The translations under genes were made by a program, and so were the position numbers. From Nocardiopsis kunsanensis DSM 44524 (GTDB lineage: Bacteria > Actinomycetota > Actinomycetes > Streptosporangiales > Streptosporangiaceae), in contig NZ_ANAY01000018.1 of the NCBI RefSeq assembly GCF_000340965.1, positions 59,956 through 123,955 of the forward strand: a DNA stretch of 64,000 bases. The letters run 5' to 3'. Under the pieces are notes generated by a model. That model did not search any database and was not told the DNA's origin. It was given only the letters and a program-made list of their open reading frames with translations. Below, one piece after another: positions 45,395-58,735 of this stretch (position 1 is the first letter of the stretch; each line of letters starts with the position of its first letter).

Positions 45395-46843
45395 ATGGCG
45401 CACATGGCTGAGCCCCGGACCGAACCGACCGCCACCGACGGCGCCCTGCCACCGGTGCCCAAGCGGGACCAGGAACTGCGCCTGCTCACAGCCTCGGTGG
45501 TCTTCATCGTCCTCACACTCGGGGCGGCCTCACTCACCGTCACCGAGGGTCTCGACCCCGCGCTCCTCACCCCCGCGCTCGTGCTCGGCGGCGCCGGGAC
45601 CGCCCTCCACGTACTCCTGCGTCTCGTCGCCCCTTACGCCGATCCGATCGTCATGCCGGTGGCCCTGGCCCTCACCGGCCTGGGCCTGACCATGATCTGG
45701 GTCCTGGAGACGACCGGCCCGGACGGGCCCGACGGCACCGGGACCCAGCGGCAGCTGCTGTGGGCCGTGGCCGGAATGGTCCTGTGCGGGGCGACGGTCG
45801 CCCTCGTACGCCGGCCCCGGCGCCTGAGGCTGTACACCTACCTCATCGCCCTGAGCGCCCTCCTCCTGCTCCTGTTGCCCTTGTCGCCTCTGGGCCACGA
45901 AGTACTGGGCGCGCGCCGGTGGATCCAGGTCGCCGGGTTCACGATGCAGCCCTCGGAGTTCGCCAAGGTCCTGCTCGTGATCTTCCTCGCCTCCTACCTG
46001 GGGCGGCAACGCGAAGTGCTGGCGACCGTCTCGCGCACGGTACGGATCGGCCGGTTCAAGGTCTTCAGCGTGCCCCGGGCACGCGACCTGGCCCCCATGG
46101 CGGTGGGGTGGGGGATGGCGATCCTGTTGTTGGTCGGCACCCGCGACCTGGGCACGTCACTGCTGCTGTTCGGCACGTTCCTGGCCGTGCTCTACGCCGC
46201 CACGGCCCGCAAGTCCTGGGTCCTCATCGGACTCACGGCCTTCGCCGGAGGCGCCTACGCGGCCTACCTGGTCTTCGGGCACGTGCAGAACCGGGTGGAG
46301 ATCTGGCTCGACGCGTTCGACCCGGAGGTCTACAACCGGGTCGGCGGCAGCTTCCAGGTGGTGGAGGGCATGTTCGCGCTCGCCGAGGGCGGCGTCTTCG
46401 GGACCGGGTTCAACGACGGGTTCGCGCAGGAGATCTTCGCCGCCGACAGCGACCTGATCCTCGTCTCGGTCGGTGAGAAGCTCGGCGTGACCGGGCTCCT
46501 CGCGGTACTGGTGCTGCTCTTCCTGCTCGCCCAACGGGGGTTCCGGATCGCCCTGGGCGCAAAGGACACCTTCCTCAAACTCGTCGCGTTCGGCTACGCG
46601 TTCCTGCTCGCCTTCGACGTGTTCATCGTGCTCGGCGGCGCCACCCTGATCATCCCGCTCACCGGTATGACCACACCGTTCCTGTCGGCGGGCGGCTCGG
46701 CCCTGATGGCCAACTGGCTCATCATCGGGCTGTGGCTGACCATCAGCGAGAGCGCCCGCCGTCCCCAGCAGACCTTCACACTGGGCACCGCACCGGGCGA
46801 CCCGGCCACCGAGGTGATCGACGTACGCGAACGCGGTCACTGA
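45395..46843 (+). CDS. FtsW/RodA/SpoVE-family peptidoglycan polymerase
   Basis: The 482-residue SEDS protein has about ten membrane helices and family motifs. GARRWIQVAGFTMQPSEFAKVLLV is present at about 175-198 (quoted parts: RRWIQ, QPSEFAK). A large outer loop contains VYNRVGGSFQVVEGMFALAEGGVFGTGF (here in part), with ETVGKLG-like VGEKLGVTG. The end is TGMTTPFLSAGGSALMANW. SEDS proteins polymerise lipid II, normally with a class B PBP. No PBP gene is adjacent, so whether this serves division, sporulation or elongation is unknown. The ATG at 45395 has GGAGGGTGG upstream; a second ATG follows 3 codons later. Confidence 0.93.
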   Translation: MAHMAEPRTEPTATDGALPPVPKRDQELRLLTASVVFIVLTLGAASLTVTEGLDPALLTPALVLGGAGTALHVLLRLVAPYADPIVMPVALALTGLGLTMIWVLETTGPDGPDGTGTQRQLLWAVAGMVLCGATVALVRRPRRLRLYTYLIALSALLLLLLPLSPLGHEVLGARRWIQVAGFTMQPSEFAKVLLVIFLASYLGRQREVLATVSRTVRIGRFKVFSVPRARDLAPMAVGWGMAILLLVGTRDLGTSLLLFGTFLAVLYAATARKSWVLIGLTAFAGGAYAAYLVFGHVQNRVEIWLDAFDPEVYNRVGGSFQVVEGMFALAEGGVFGTGFNDGFAQEIFAADSDLILVSVGEKLGVTGLLAVLVLLFLLAQRGFRIALGAKDTFLKLVAFGYAFLLAFDVFIVLGGATLIIPLTGMTTPFLSAGGSALMANWLIIGLWLTISESARRPQQTFTLGTAPGDPATEVIDVRERGH

Positions 46844-46885
46844 CCCCGGTGCCGGTCGCGGCACCGCTGCGGTGAGGGGCCGGGA

Positions 46886-47620
46886 TCACCCGGTCCGTGC
46901 CCAGTAGGTACGCCACTGCTCCTCGTCGAGCCCACGCGGCTCGTGGCCGTCGGCGCGCGCGGCCGCTTCGGTCCGCCGTACCCGCGAGTCGAACCGGCGG
47001 GCCGCCGCCCTCAGGTCCGTCTCGGCGTCGTTGCCCTCGGCCCGTTCGTCGGCGACCGCCGCGAACAGGCCGCCGCCCGCGCCTCCGTCGTCGGCGACCA
47101 GGTCGGCCGGGACCCCGTTGCGCACGGCTCGGCGCTGGAGCTCGTCGGCGAGCAGTACGGCCGGCTGGGCGAAAGGCACCCCGTCCAGGACCGACGTGGG
47201 CCCTCCTCCGGAGGCCTCGGCCGCGGCAGCCCGTTCGGCCGCCTTGATCGTCTCCCAGTTGGCCTTGACCGCGTCCGGGTCGGCGGCGTCGGCATCGCCG
47301 AACACGTGCGGGTGGCGGCGGGTCATCTTGTCGACGATCGCGTCGGCGACGTCGTCCACGGTGAACCGGGCCGGGTCGCCCTCGGGGCGCTCGGCGGCCA
47401 CCGCGGAGTGGAAGACCACCTGGAGCAGCACGTCGCCGAGCTCCTCCGGAAGGGCCGCGTGGTCGCCCTCCTCGATGGTCTCCAAGGTCTCGTAGGCCTC
47501 CTGCACCAAGTACTTGGCCAGGGACTCGTGCGTCTGCCCGCGGTCCCAGGGGCACTCGCGGCGCAGGGTGTCCATCACCTCGACCAGGCGCAGGACACGG
47601 TGCCCGGGCACCTCACCCAT
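46886..47620 (-). CDS. mazG: MazG nucleotide pyrophosphohydrolase
   Basis: The 244-residue protein has a MazG domain (about 8-115) with CPWDRGQTHESL, EEAYETLE-type EAYETLETIEEG, the metal-binding ELGDVLLQVVFH, and RRHPHVFGD. It hydrolyses NTPs to NMPs, clearing aberrant nucleotides. The C-terminal half is less conserved, as in other actinobacterial MazG proteins that have one catalytic domain. ATG 47620 has GAGGAA at a 7-base spacing. The sulfate-assimilation fusion gene lies 59 bases upstream on the same strand. Confidence 0.92.
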   Translation of the reverse strand: MGEVPGHRVLRLVEVMDTLRRECPWDRGQTHESLAKYLVQEAYETLETIEEGDHAALPEELGDVLLQVVFHSAVAAERPEGDPARFTVDDVADAIVDKMTRRHPHVFGDADAADPDAVKANWETIKAAERAAAAEASGGGPTSVLDGVPFAQPAVLLADELQRRAVRNGVPADLVADDGGAGGGLFAAVADERAEGNDAETDLRAAARRFDSRVRRTEAAARADGHEPRGLDEEQWRTYWARTG

Positions 47621-47679
47621 GGATGCGTTCCTCCTCGTTCCGTCCTCGGCCCGGGGGCCGTCGTCCGTCCGGTTCCCAC

Positions 47680-49200
47680 TCAATGCGGCAGCCACCCGCC
47701 CTCGCGCAGGGCGGACAGGACCTCGGCCACCGACTCGGCCGGATCGGTGCCGGTGGTGTCCACGACCAGTTCCGGTCCGACCGGGGTCTCGTACGGGTCG
47801 GAGACCCCGGTGAACTCGGGGATCCGCCCCGCACGTGCCTCGGCGTACAGCCCCTTGCGGTCGCGGGCCTCACACACCTCCAAGGGGGTGGCCACGTGCA
47901 CGAGGAAGAAGTCGCCGAACTCCTCCACCATCGCCTGCACCTCGGCCCGGCCGGCCTCGTAGGGAGCGATGGGCGCACACACCGCCACCCCTCCGTGCCG
48001 GGTGATCTCCGATGCCACGTAACCGATCCGTCGGATGTTGAGTTCACGGTCCTCGCGGGAGAACGTCAGCCCCTTGGACAGCAGGCGCCGGACCACGTCG
48101 CCGTCGAGCAGGGTCACGGTACGGCCCGAACGGCGGATGCCGTCGCAGACCCCGCGCGCGATCGTGGACTTGCCCGAGCCCGACAGGCCCGACAGCAGCA
48201 CCGTCAGGCCGCGGCGGGTACGGGCCGGGCGCAGGCGGGCCATCTCGGAGGCCACCCGCGCCGGGGTGAACCAGGGCGGGAGCTCGCGCCCGTGCGCCAG
48301 TTCGGTCTCGACCTCGTCGTCGGTGAGCTCGGCGCGGGCGGCCCCCTCGGGGACCTCCTCGGCCGGCGCCCACAGCTGAGCGTCCTCGTCGAAACGCCAG
48401 GGACCGGGCACGACGTACTCGGCCCCGCCCTCGGCCGCCTCCGGTTCCGTACCGCCCTCCACGATCACGTGCGTGGCACCGTAGGCAGCGGCCACGTGCG
48501 CGGCCAGGCCGGTCTGGCGCGGGGTCCAGCGACCGCCGAAGCCGGGGCCGGACCGGTCCCTGGGAAGGGTGAGGGCCACGAAGACCGTGCGGGGCGGCAG
48601 GAGCGGTTCGGCCGCCAGCACCGCGGCGGCCGTGTTCTCGTCCAGCAGCCCCGTGTCGATCAGGACCAGAACCTCCGCGCGTCCCAACTCCTCCGCACAC
48701 GTACGGATCTGGTGCAGGACCCGGTGGTGCAGCGGCCGGTCGGTCACCACAGCCATCAGCGGCCGGTCCGGGAAGGGGCCGACCTCGTGCTGTCCGCGTA
48801 CCTCGGCGGGGGTCGGACGCAGCTCGCGCAGAACTCCGTACATGGGCGGACGCACCAGCTCCACCTCGCCGGCGGCGAACCGTCTCCCGTCCTCCTCCGT
48901 CCACTGCTCGGAGACCTGCAGTTCCGCCAGGGGCGCACTCTCGGGATCGGTCAGGAGCACACGCTCGGCCCCGGCGAGGGAATCGGGTACCCCCAAAGTG
49001 ACCGGAACCGGCCACACACGCCCGTCCGGCAGGCGGCCGTGGCGCTCCACCGAGTCGGCCTCGGCCCGGGTCATGAACCCGGAGAGCGGACACGCCCCGC
49101 TCAGGACGAGTTCCAGGTGCGCAAGGGCCTCCGGGCCGGGGGCCAAGGTGGGCACCCCCGCCCCGCCGGTCTCCTCGGACACGCTGTCCTCTCTCACCAC
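47680..49200 (-). CDS. cysC: adenylyl-sulfate kinase with degenerate sulfurylase-like N-terminus
   Basis: The 506-residue fusion has a complete C-terminal APS kinase (about 330-500): P-loop GLSGSGKST near 338, LLDGDVVRRLL, FSREDRELNIRRIGYVASE, CAPIAPYEAGRAEV and FFLVHVATPLEVCEARD, which phosphorylates APS to PAPS. Residues 15-310 resemble ATP sulfurylase in outline: a PUA-like start (ELVLSGACPLSGFMTRAEAD) and VTLGVPDS. The catalytic QxRN and HxGH motifs are not intact; the corresponding stretch reads PLHHRVLH. Sulfurylase activity is therefore doubtful. GTG 49200 has GAGAGGA upstream. No cysDN genes are seen in the window. Confidence 0.85.
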   Translation of the reverse strand: MVREDSVSEETGGAGVPTLAPGPEALAHLELVLSGACPLSGFMTRAEADSVERHGRLPDGRVWPVPVTLGVPDSLAGAERVLLTDPESAPLAELQVSEQWTEEDGRRFAAGEVELVRPPMYGVLRELRPTPAEVRGQHEVGPFPDRPLMAVVTDRPLHHRVLHQIRTCAEELGRAEVLVLIDTGLLDENTAAAVLAAEPLLPPRTVFVALTLPRDRSGPGFGGRWTPRQTGLAAHVAAAYGATHVIVEGGTEPEAAEGGAEYVVPGPWRFDEDAQLWAPAEEVPEGAARAELTDDEVETELAHGRELPPWFTPARVASEMARLRPARTRRGLTVLLSGLSGSGKSTIARGVCDGIRRSGRTVTLLDGDVVRRLLSKGLTFSREDRELNIRRIGYVASEITRHGGVAVCAPIAPYEAGRAEVQAMVEEFGDFFLVHVATPLEVCEARDRKGLYAEARAGRIPEFTGVSDPYETPVGPELVVDTTGTDPAESVAEVLSALREGGWLPH

Positions 49201-49556
49201 GTGTGTCCTCTCCCAGCAGCTCGACGGAAACGGACCCAAGCGTATGCCGACACCCCCTACCCGCGTTCTCCGCGTTCCCAACAGAGGAATACCCGCAGCT
49301 CATCGACGGTTCTGACCAGAGCGGGACCGCGACGGCAGACCTGCGGCCCGTGTCGCGGAGAGCGCGGGGACACCGCCGACGGCCTCCGGAGGGTCCGCCG
49401 ACAGCTCTGTCCACAGGACCGCCGCGCGGGCAGGCCGATCCGGATAAGCTGGAAGGAGCCGGGCGGCCTCCACGCACATCTCTTCGCACAGCCGTCCCGT
49501 TTCCTCGGGCCGCGACCACCCGCCCGTCAGCCGGACCACTCCCACTTTCTGGTGCT
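49201..49556. other. divergent control region before mfd
   Basis: There are 356 bases without a credible gene. The promoters of the APS kinase gene and mfd must be here. GGATAAGCT near 49441-49449 resembles an actinobacterial -10 for mfd, but no matching -35 is clear. Confidence 0.35.
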
Positions 49557-53153
<3,597 letters not shown>

Positions 53154-53333
53154 GCGCGCCCCGGCCCCCGGCCCCGGACGGGCAGGCCCTCGACCGGAGG
53201 CCCCTTCCCGTACCTGGCCTGGGGCGCCGGAGCACGTGCCCTCCGGCATGCTTCCGCCCCGGGGCCCGGAAAGGGGAGACGGACGGCCCCGCCCCGGGCA
53301 CCCCACGAGGCGTACGTGCAGAGCTCGGGCGGG
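53154..53333. other. gap between mfd and DUF6350 gene
   Basis: These 180 bases between converging genes are GC-rich with weak GGCCCC/GGGGCC complementarity, so termination may occur here. No gene is seen. Confidence 0.3.
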
Positions 53334-55016
53334 TCAGTCCTCCGGGGGATCCTGCGCCTCGTAGGTGATGCCGAACAGGTCGTCACCCTCGTCCTCGGCC
53401 GGGCGGCGCTTCCACCAGCGCCCGCCGCGCATGCGCCGCTCGGCCTTCTCGGTCCTGCGGTGCGAACGCAGTTCCGCGCGCGCCTCCCGCCGTGCGGAGC
53501 GCTCCACGGCACGGTCGCGCCGGTGGCCCTCCCGGTTGCGGCGCTGTTCCTCACGGCTCTCGGCAGCACCGGGTGCGTCGTCCGCCCCGGTCCCGCGACC
53601 GGACCCGGGACCCTGCGGGGCGTCCTCCGTACGCCGGGGCAGCGTGGTGACCGTGGCCAGCCCCTCCCCCACCGGCACGGGCGGGGAGGGCTCGGGCGGG
53701 GAGGGTTCGGGCGCGGCCCGTTCCTCGGACGGCCCGGCGCCGGACCCGGGACCGGTGGCGCTCTTGCGGCCGCGTGCGATCTCCCGGGCGTTCGGAGAGC
53801 CGGGTTCGACCCCGGCCAGACGGAGCTTGCGGCTGTACCACCAGTTGGCGATCCAGGCGGCCACGGCAGCGGACACACCGATCTCCAGCACCGCGACGAG
53901 ACCGACCTGCCACACCGAGGGCCCCACCCCTGCCAGCCGTACAGCACCCAGGGAACCCCCGGTGACCAGAGCCGACACCGCCATGGTGAGACCGGCGGCG
54001 ATCCCGCAGACGAACCCCCACAGCGGTGCGGCCTCACTCACCACGTCGGGGGCGCTGCGCTGGGTCAGTACCCCACCCAGGACCCCGGCGAGGAACGGCA
54101 CCGCCAACGCCCCGAGCGACAGCACCGGTGCGGGGCCGTTCTCCGGAATCGCGGCGAGCATGGGGAACAGCGGCAGCGGCCCCACCGCCACCCCGGTGGG
54201 AGCGACGACGGTCATCTCCCCCAACGCGAAGCCCGGACCGAGGCAGTAGCTGGCCGCGTACACGACCGCGTTCGGCAGGTAGGCCAACTGGATCAGCAAC
54301 AGCAACGCCCCGCCCACGATCCCGGGGCCGAGGGCGCTCGTGGTGTCGATGACGTCGGGCATGCTCACCATCAACCCGGCCAGGAAGAGCAGCAGTCCGC
54401 CCAGCACGAGCGTCCCGGTCGAGGCCAGCGCACCCACCAGGAGAGAGCGCACCCGAGGCGGCATCAGGTCCGCAAGGGCACCGGCAGTGACCTCCTTGTC
54501 CCGCATGAGCTGGCGCAACGCCCCGAACCCGCCGGCGACGAAGGCGATCACGAACCCCATGACGAGCGCCCACGGCATACTCGGCTCGACGGCCTCGGTA
54601 CGGGCCAGCAGCGCCAACGTGCCCGCGATCGCGGCGTAGGGGCCGGCGAGGGCGACGGCGGCCCGGTGCACGTGGCGCAGGCGCGCGATCTCGCAGTTGC
54701 GTGCCAGCCACCGCCCGGCCCGGTACAGGAGGATCCCCGGGAGCAGGACCAACCCCAGGGGCAGCAGGGAGACCTGGGCACTCTCGGTCCCGAACGGTAC
54801 GAGATGGCCCACGAGCCAGGCCAGGACGGCTCCCTGCAACAGTTCGGCGATCTCGTCGGCGAAGGCGTCGTGCGGGGCGGCCACCCAGCCGGCGATGGTC
54901 AGGGTGATCAGCGCCGCGAGTCCGATACCTGCGGCGGATGCGGCGGCCACACCACCGGTGGAGTAGACGGGGCGCGGCAGTTCGGCGTGGTCGGGGGGTG
55001 ATCCTGGCGTACTCAC
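53334..55016 (-). CDS. DUF6350 / PerM-like multi-pass membrane protein
   Basis: The 560-residue protein has roughly ten membrane helices over residues 20-400 (AAASAAGIGLAALITLTIAGW, VSLLPLGLVLLPGILLYRAGRW in part, LVMGFVIAFVAGGFGAL, LLVGALASTGTLVLGGLLLF, FLAGVLGGVL). A long charged cytosolic tail (about 400-560) is rich in Pro, then Arg/Glu. The pattern fits actinobacterial DUF6350, annotated as cell-division protein PerM in mycobacteria. PerM supports divisome stability under stress. GTG 55016 is used; GTG 55037 is possible, and neither has a clear ribosome site. Confidence 0.82.
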   Translation of the reverse strand: MSTPGSPPDHAELPRPVYSTGGVAAASAAGIGLAALITLTIAGWVAAPHDAFADEIAELLQGAVLAWLVGHLVPFGTESAQVSLLPLGLVLLPGILLYRAGRWLARNCEIARLRHVHRAAVALAGPYAAIAGTLALLARTEAVEPSMPWALVMGFVIAFVAGGFGALRQLMRDKEVTAGALADLMPPRVRSLLVGALASTGTLVLGGLLLFLAGLMVSMPDVIDTTSALGPGIVGGALLLLIQLAYLPNAVVYAASYCLGPGFALGEMTVVAPTGVAVGPLPLFPMLAAIPENGPAPVLSLGALAVPFLAGVLGGVLTQRSAPDVVSEAAPLWGFVCGIAAGLTMAVSALVTGGSLGAVRLAGVGPSVWQVGLVAVLEIGVSAAVAAWIANWWYSRKLRLAGVEPGSPNAREIARGRKSATGPGSGAGPSEERAAPEPSPPEPSPPVPVGEGLATVTTLPRRTEDAPQGPGSGRGTGADDAPGAAESREEQRRNREGHRRDRAVERSARREARAELRSHRRTEKAERRMRGGRWWKRRPAEDEGDDLFGITYEAQDPPED

Positions 55017-55137
55017 CCGACTTATGCTGCCAGGCACCGGAATGCGCCAGGGGACCCTGTGCTCGCGTGTCGCCCGTGGGGAACGGCACCCGGGTCGGGT
55101 ACGTCATACAGGAGAAGCCCCTCCCGAAGGACCCGCC

Positions 55138-55638
55138 ATGAGTGACCCGCGCTATCTCATCTCCGACGCCGAACGCGACGAGGCGCTCCGTCACCTGCGC
55201 ACGGCCCTGGAGGAGGGCCGGCTCTCCGTGCACGAGCACGGACAGCGCACGCAGGAGACCTTGCAGGCCCGCACCAACGAGGACCTGCGGCCACTCTTCG
55301 GTGATCTGCCCCCGCAGCTCTGGCCGGACACGGTCGGGCAGTCACCGGCGCCCGCCGTCACCACTTCCTCCACACCCACCACAGAAGGCACGCCCCATCC
55401 CAGGAGACGGGACGACGACGAGGACGATGACGATGACGATGACAGCATGAGCTTCGGCTCGGCAGCCGCGGTCAGCGGGTTCTTGTTCTTCGTCTGGGGC
55501 CTGCCCGCGATGGTCAGCGGCAGCACCGCTTCGTTCCTGGTCTTCCTCGGGGTTCTCCTCGTGTTCGTTCTCGGGCCGGCCGCCACCCGGATCGCCCGCT
55601 CGTTCCGCGCCCGGCACCGCGGTGTCGAAGGCCCCTGA
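55138..55638 (+). CDS. DUF1707 membrane protein with Asp-rich linker
   Basis: The 166-residue product starts with a DUF1707 domain (residues 3-52: RYLISDAERDEALRHLRTALEEGRL in part; RTQETLQARTNEDLRPLFGDLP in part). A linker includes a run of about twelve Asp/Glu residues (near 90-102), encoded by GAY repeats at 55409-55443. Two hydrophobic helices follow (AVSGFLFFVWGLPAMV; SFLVFLGVLLVFVLGP), then a basic end. ATG 55138 has GAAGGA at a 6-base spacing. It is the second DUF1707 protein in the window but lacks the LiaF-like part. The function is unknown. Confidence 0.83.
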   Translation: MSDPRYLISDAERDEALRHLRTALEEGRLSVHEHGQRTQETLQARTNEDLRPLFGDLPPQLWPDTVGQSPAPAVTTSSTPTTEGTPHPRRRDDDEDDDDDDDSMSFGSAAAVSGFLFFVWGLPAMVSGSTASFLVFLGVLLVFVLGPAATRIARSFRARHRGVEGP

Positions 55639-55645
55639 AAAGGCG

Positions 55646-55689
55646 ACGGCCCCGCCGCGCGGACCACAGGGGTCGCGGGGCGGGGCCGT
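55646..55689. terminator. bidirectional terminator before sucD end
   Basis: Perfect 11-bp outer arms ACGGCCCCGCC/GGCGGGGCCGT enclose a partly paired loop, between the converging DUF1707 and sucD genes. Confidence 0.7.
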
Positions 55690-55702
55690 ACGCGGAACGG
55701 TT

Positions 55703-56581
55703 CTAGAACTGCTCGCGCGCCAGCTGAGCGGTCTCGCTCGGGGTCTTGCCGACCTTGACGCCGACAGCTTCCAGGGCCTCCTTCTTGGCGGAAGCCGTGC
55801 CCGAGGAGCCGGAGACGATGGCGCCGGCGTGGCCCATGGTCTTGCCCTCCGGGGCGGTGAAGCCCGCGACGTAGCCGACGACCGGCTTGGTCACGTTGTC
55901 CTTGATGAAGTCGGCCGCACGCTCCTCGGCGTCGCCGCCGATCTCACCGATCATCACGATGACGTCGGTGTCGGGGTCCTCCTGGAACGCCTTCAGAGCA
56001 TCGATGTGCGTGGTGCCGATGATCGGGTCACCACCGATACCGATGGCCGTGGAGAAGCCGATCTCACGCAGCTCGTACATCATCTGGTAGGTCAGGGTGC
56101 CGGACTTGGACACCAGACCGATGCGGCCGGGCTTGGTGATGTCGGCCGGGATGATGCCGGCGTTGGACTCGCCGGGCGTGATGATGCCGGGGCAGTTGGG
56201 ACCGATGATGCGGGTCTTGTTGCCCTTGGCGCCGGCGTGGGCCCAGAAGGCGGCGGTGTCGTGCACCGGGATGCCCTCGGTGATGACGACGGCCAGGCCG
56301 ATCTCGGCGTCGATCGCCTCGATGACGGCGCTCTTGGTGAACTTCGGCGGAACGAAGATCACGGTCACGTCGGCACCGGTCTCCTTCATGCCTTCGGCCA
56401 CGGAGCCGAAGACCGGCACGTCGGTGCCGTCGAAGTCGACGCTCTGGCCCGCCTTGCGCGGGTTCACACCACCGACGATGTTCGTGCCGGAGGCCAGCAT
56501 GCGACGGGTGTGCTTGGTGCCCTCAGAGCCGGTCATGCCCTGGACCAGCACCTTGCTGTCCTTGTTCAGGAAGATTGCCAT
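55703..56581 (-). CDS. sucD: succinyl-CoA ligase alpha subunit
   Basis: The 292-residue alpha subunit of succinyl-CoA synthetase carries the CoA-binding [15 protein letters not shown] and the [10 protein letters not shown] region. The phospho-histidine near 249 is in [12 protein letters not shown]. With SucB-type partner SucC (13 bases upstream) it makes ATP or GTP from succinyl-CoA in the TCA cycle. ATG 56581 has no strong Shine-Dalgarno but is the only family-consistent start ([15 protein letters not shown]). Translational coupling to sucC is likely. Confidence 0.97.
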   Translation of the reverse strand: MAIFLNKDSKVLVQGMTGSEGTKHTRRMLASGTNIVGGVNPRKAGQSVDFDGTDVPVFGSVAEGMKETGADVTVIFVPPKFTKSAVIEAIDAEIGLAVVITEGIPVHDTAAFWAHAGAKGNKTRIIGPNCPGIITPGESNAGIIPADITKPGRIGLVSKSGTLTYQMMYELREIGFSTAIGIGGDPIIGTTHIDALKAFQEDPDTDVIVMIGEIGGDAEERAADFIKDNVTKPVVGYVAGFTAPEGKTMGHAGAIVSGSSGTASAKKEALEAVGVKVGKTPSETAQLAREQF

Positions 56582-56594
56582 GGTTTTTCGTCCC

Positions 56595-57776
56595 CTACTT
56601 CGCCGCGAGCTCGGCGGCCTGAGCGGCGGCGCCGTCCATCGTGTCGACCTGTCGCACGGCCGGGTGAGCGCGCTTGCTGAGGATCTCGCGCCCCAGCTCG
56701 GCGTTGTTGCCGTCGAGCCGGACGACCAGCGGCTTACTGACGTCGTCGCCACGCTCCTCGAGCATCTCCAGCGCCTGGACGATGCCGTTCGCGACGGCGT
56801 CGCAGGCGGTGATGCCGCCGAAGACGTTGACGAAGACGCTCTTGACGTCGGCGTCGCCGAGAATGATCTCGAGGCCGTTGGCCATGACCTCGGCGGAGGC
56901 ACCGCCACCGATGTCGAGGAAGTTGGCGGGCGCGACACCACCGTGCTTCTCACCGGCGTAGGCGACCACGTCCAGGGTGGACATGACCAGACCCGCGCCG
57001 TTGCCGATGATGCCGACCTGGCCCTCGAGCTTGACGTAGTTCAGGCCCTTGGCCTTGGCGGCGACCTCGAGCGGGTCGCCCTCCTCCGAGGCGGCGAGGC
57101 TGTCCAGGTCCTGGCGGAACCCGGCGTTCTCGTCCAGGGTGACCTTGCCGTCGAGGGCGACGACACGGCCGTCCTTGGTCAGGATGAGCGGGTTGACCTC
57201 CGCGAGGGTCGCGTCCTTGCCGACGAAGGCGTCCCACAGCTTGGTGACGACCTCGGCAGCGCCCTCGGCGGCGGCCGCGGGCAGCTTGCCCGACTCCACG
57301 ATCTTGGCGGCCACGTCGGCCGGAGCGCCCTGGAGGGCGTCGATCGAGATCTGGGCGACCGCGTCGGGGTTGGTCTCGGCGACCTCCTCGATCTCCACGC
57401 CGCCCTCGGCGGAGCAGATGGAGAGGAAGGTGCGGTTGGCACGGTCGAGCAGGAAGGAGAAGTAGTACTCCTCCTCGATCTCGGAGGCCTCTTCGATGAG
57501 GACACGGTGGACCGTGTGGCCCTTGATGTCCATCCCGAGGATCTGCTCGGCCTTGGCCTGAGCGTCCTCGGCGTCGTCGGCGACCTTCACACCGCCGGCC
57601 TTGCCGCGACCACCGGTCTTGACCTGCGCCTTGACGACGACGCGGGACTTACCGGCGGCAGCGAACTCCTCAGCGATGGCACGTGCCTCGGCGGCCGTGC
57701 TCGCCACCTTCCCCTGGGGTACGGGAACCCCGTACTCTGCGAAGAGTTCCTTCGCCTGGTATTCGAACAGGTCCAC
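56595..57776 (-). CDS. sucC: succinyl-CoA ligase beta subunit
   Basis: The 393-residue beta subunit has an N-terminal ATP-grasp domain ([39 protein letters not shown]) and a C-terminal ligase domain ([39 protein letters not shown]). GTG 57776 follows an AGGAC tract. The 400-base leader region upstream contains several inverted repeats and probably the operon promoter. Confidence 0.97.
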   Translation of the reverse strand: MDLFEYQAKELFAEYGVPVPQGKVASTAAEARAIAEEFAAAGKSRVVVKAQVKTGGRGKAGGVKVADDAEDAQAKAEQILGMDIKGHTVHRVLIEEASEIEEEYYFSFLLDRANRTFLSICSAEGGVEIEEVAETNPDAVAQISIDALQGAPADVAAKIVESGKLPAAAAEGAAEVVTKLWDAFVGKDATLAEVNPLILTKDGRVVALDGKVTLDENAGFRQDLDSLAASEEGDPLEVAAKAKGLNYVKLEGQVGIIGNGAGLVMSTLDVVAYAGEKHGGVAPANFLDIGGGASAEVMANGLEIILGDADVKSVFVNVFGGITACDAVANGIVQALEMLEERGDDVSKPLVVRLDGNNAELGREILSKRAHPAVRQVDTMDGAAAQAAELAAK

Positions 57777-58176
57777 GAGGGTCCGTCCTTGTTGCTCGCT
57801 GGCTCAGAATGTCTACGGGGGTGGCCTCGTCCGGATCGGCTGTGACCCACTGACACGTGTCACACGACGCCTGCCCCGTAGGGCTGAGCCGTTTACAGAA
57901 GATCGAGATCGCCGCGGCGTAGCCACCCGCGACATACGCAAAGTTTAGTCGTTCGGAAAAACCGTGGCGGACACCGGGTCCGGCTTCGCCCCCGCTTCAC
58001 CCGCCGTAAAAGCGGCACATACGGCTGTGCGGCAGTTCCCACTTGGGAAAATCTGTGACGAGAACCACCGGGAATCACAGCCCCGGGAGTGTTTTCCTCC
58101 CGCAAAAGGCCCCCAAATGCGATCTGGGTCACCGGCAGACCGGGCCCGGGAGCAGCATTCCTCCCGGCCACCGGAC
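57777..58176 (-). promoter_or_regulatory. sucCD leader/promoter region with several dyads
   Basis: This 400-base gap holds no credible gene. It has a perfect 12-bp palindrome TGACACGTGTCA at 57851-57862 and a TTCCCA-CT-TGGGAA dyad at 58036-58049. CTGTGA and TCACAG arms 16 bases apart lie at about 58053-58080. A CGGGAG/CTCCCG hairpin at about 58085-58103 could terminate the upstream B12-subunit gene. An AT-rich word near 57935-57960 is the likeliest promoter site. No recognised riboswitch is seen. Confidence 0.45.
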
Positions 58177-58587
58177 TCAGGCGGTGTGCATGGGGCGGAT
58201 GTTCTCCTTCACCCACTCGGCGATGTCCGCGGTGGGAGCCCCGGGGGTGAAGACCTTGGCGACCCCCATCTGCTCCAGGCTCTCGATGTCGCCCTCGGGG
58301 ATGATGCCGCCGCCGAAGACACGGATGTCGGTGGCGTCGTTCTCCTCGAGCAGCTCCATGACCCGACCGAACATCGTCATGTGGGCGCCCGAGAGCACCG
58401 ACAGTCCGATCCCGTCGGCGTCCTCCTGGAGCGCGGCGGCCACGATCATCTCCGGACTCTGGCGCAACCCGGTGTAGATGACCTCGACCCCGGCGTCACG
58501 CAGGACGCGGGCCACGACCTTGACCCCGCGGTCGTGACCGTCCAGACCCGGTTTGGCGACGACCACACGTGCGGCGCTCTCGACCAT
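58177..58587 (-). CDS. cobalamin-binding small subunit of acyl-CoA mutase
   Basis: The 136-residue protein is a stand-alone B12-binding domain of the methylmalonyl-CoA mutase C-terminal type. D16-G-H18-D-R-G21 is the DxHxxG motif that binds cobalamin with histidine on cobalt, followed by [21 protein letters not shown] and VFGGGIIPE. Separate small subunits of this size occur in isobutyryl-CoA mutase (IcmB) and 2-hydroxyisobutyryl-CoA mutase. No large subunit lies in the window, so the substrate is unresolved. ATG 58587 has GAGGGG at a 6-base spacing. Confidence 0.92.
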   Translation of the reverse strand: MVESAARVVVAKPGLDGHDRGVKVVARVLRDAGVEVIYTGLRQSPEMIVAAALQEDADGIGLSVLSGAHMTMFGRVMELLEENDATDIRVFGGGIIPEGDIESLEQMGVAKVFTPGAPTADIAEWVKENIRPMHTA

Positions 58588-58735
58588 GGCAAACCCCTCA
58601 CGACGGTCCTCCCGCACCCCCGGCCCTCCTTGTGGGAGGCCCGTTCCGGACGCCCGGGAAGAATTGTTCAACACGTCTGCAGGGTAACTCAGCTCACTCG
58701 AGTACCCCGGAGGCAGGGACGGGTATCGTCCGACC

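Noticed and set aside
49203..49556. Extended N-terminus for Mfd
   Set aside because: The frame is open but has no homology. Conserved Mfd sequence starts exactly at ATG 49557.
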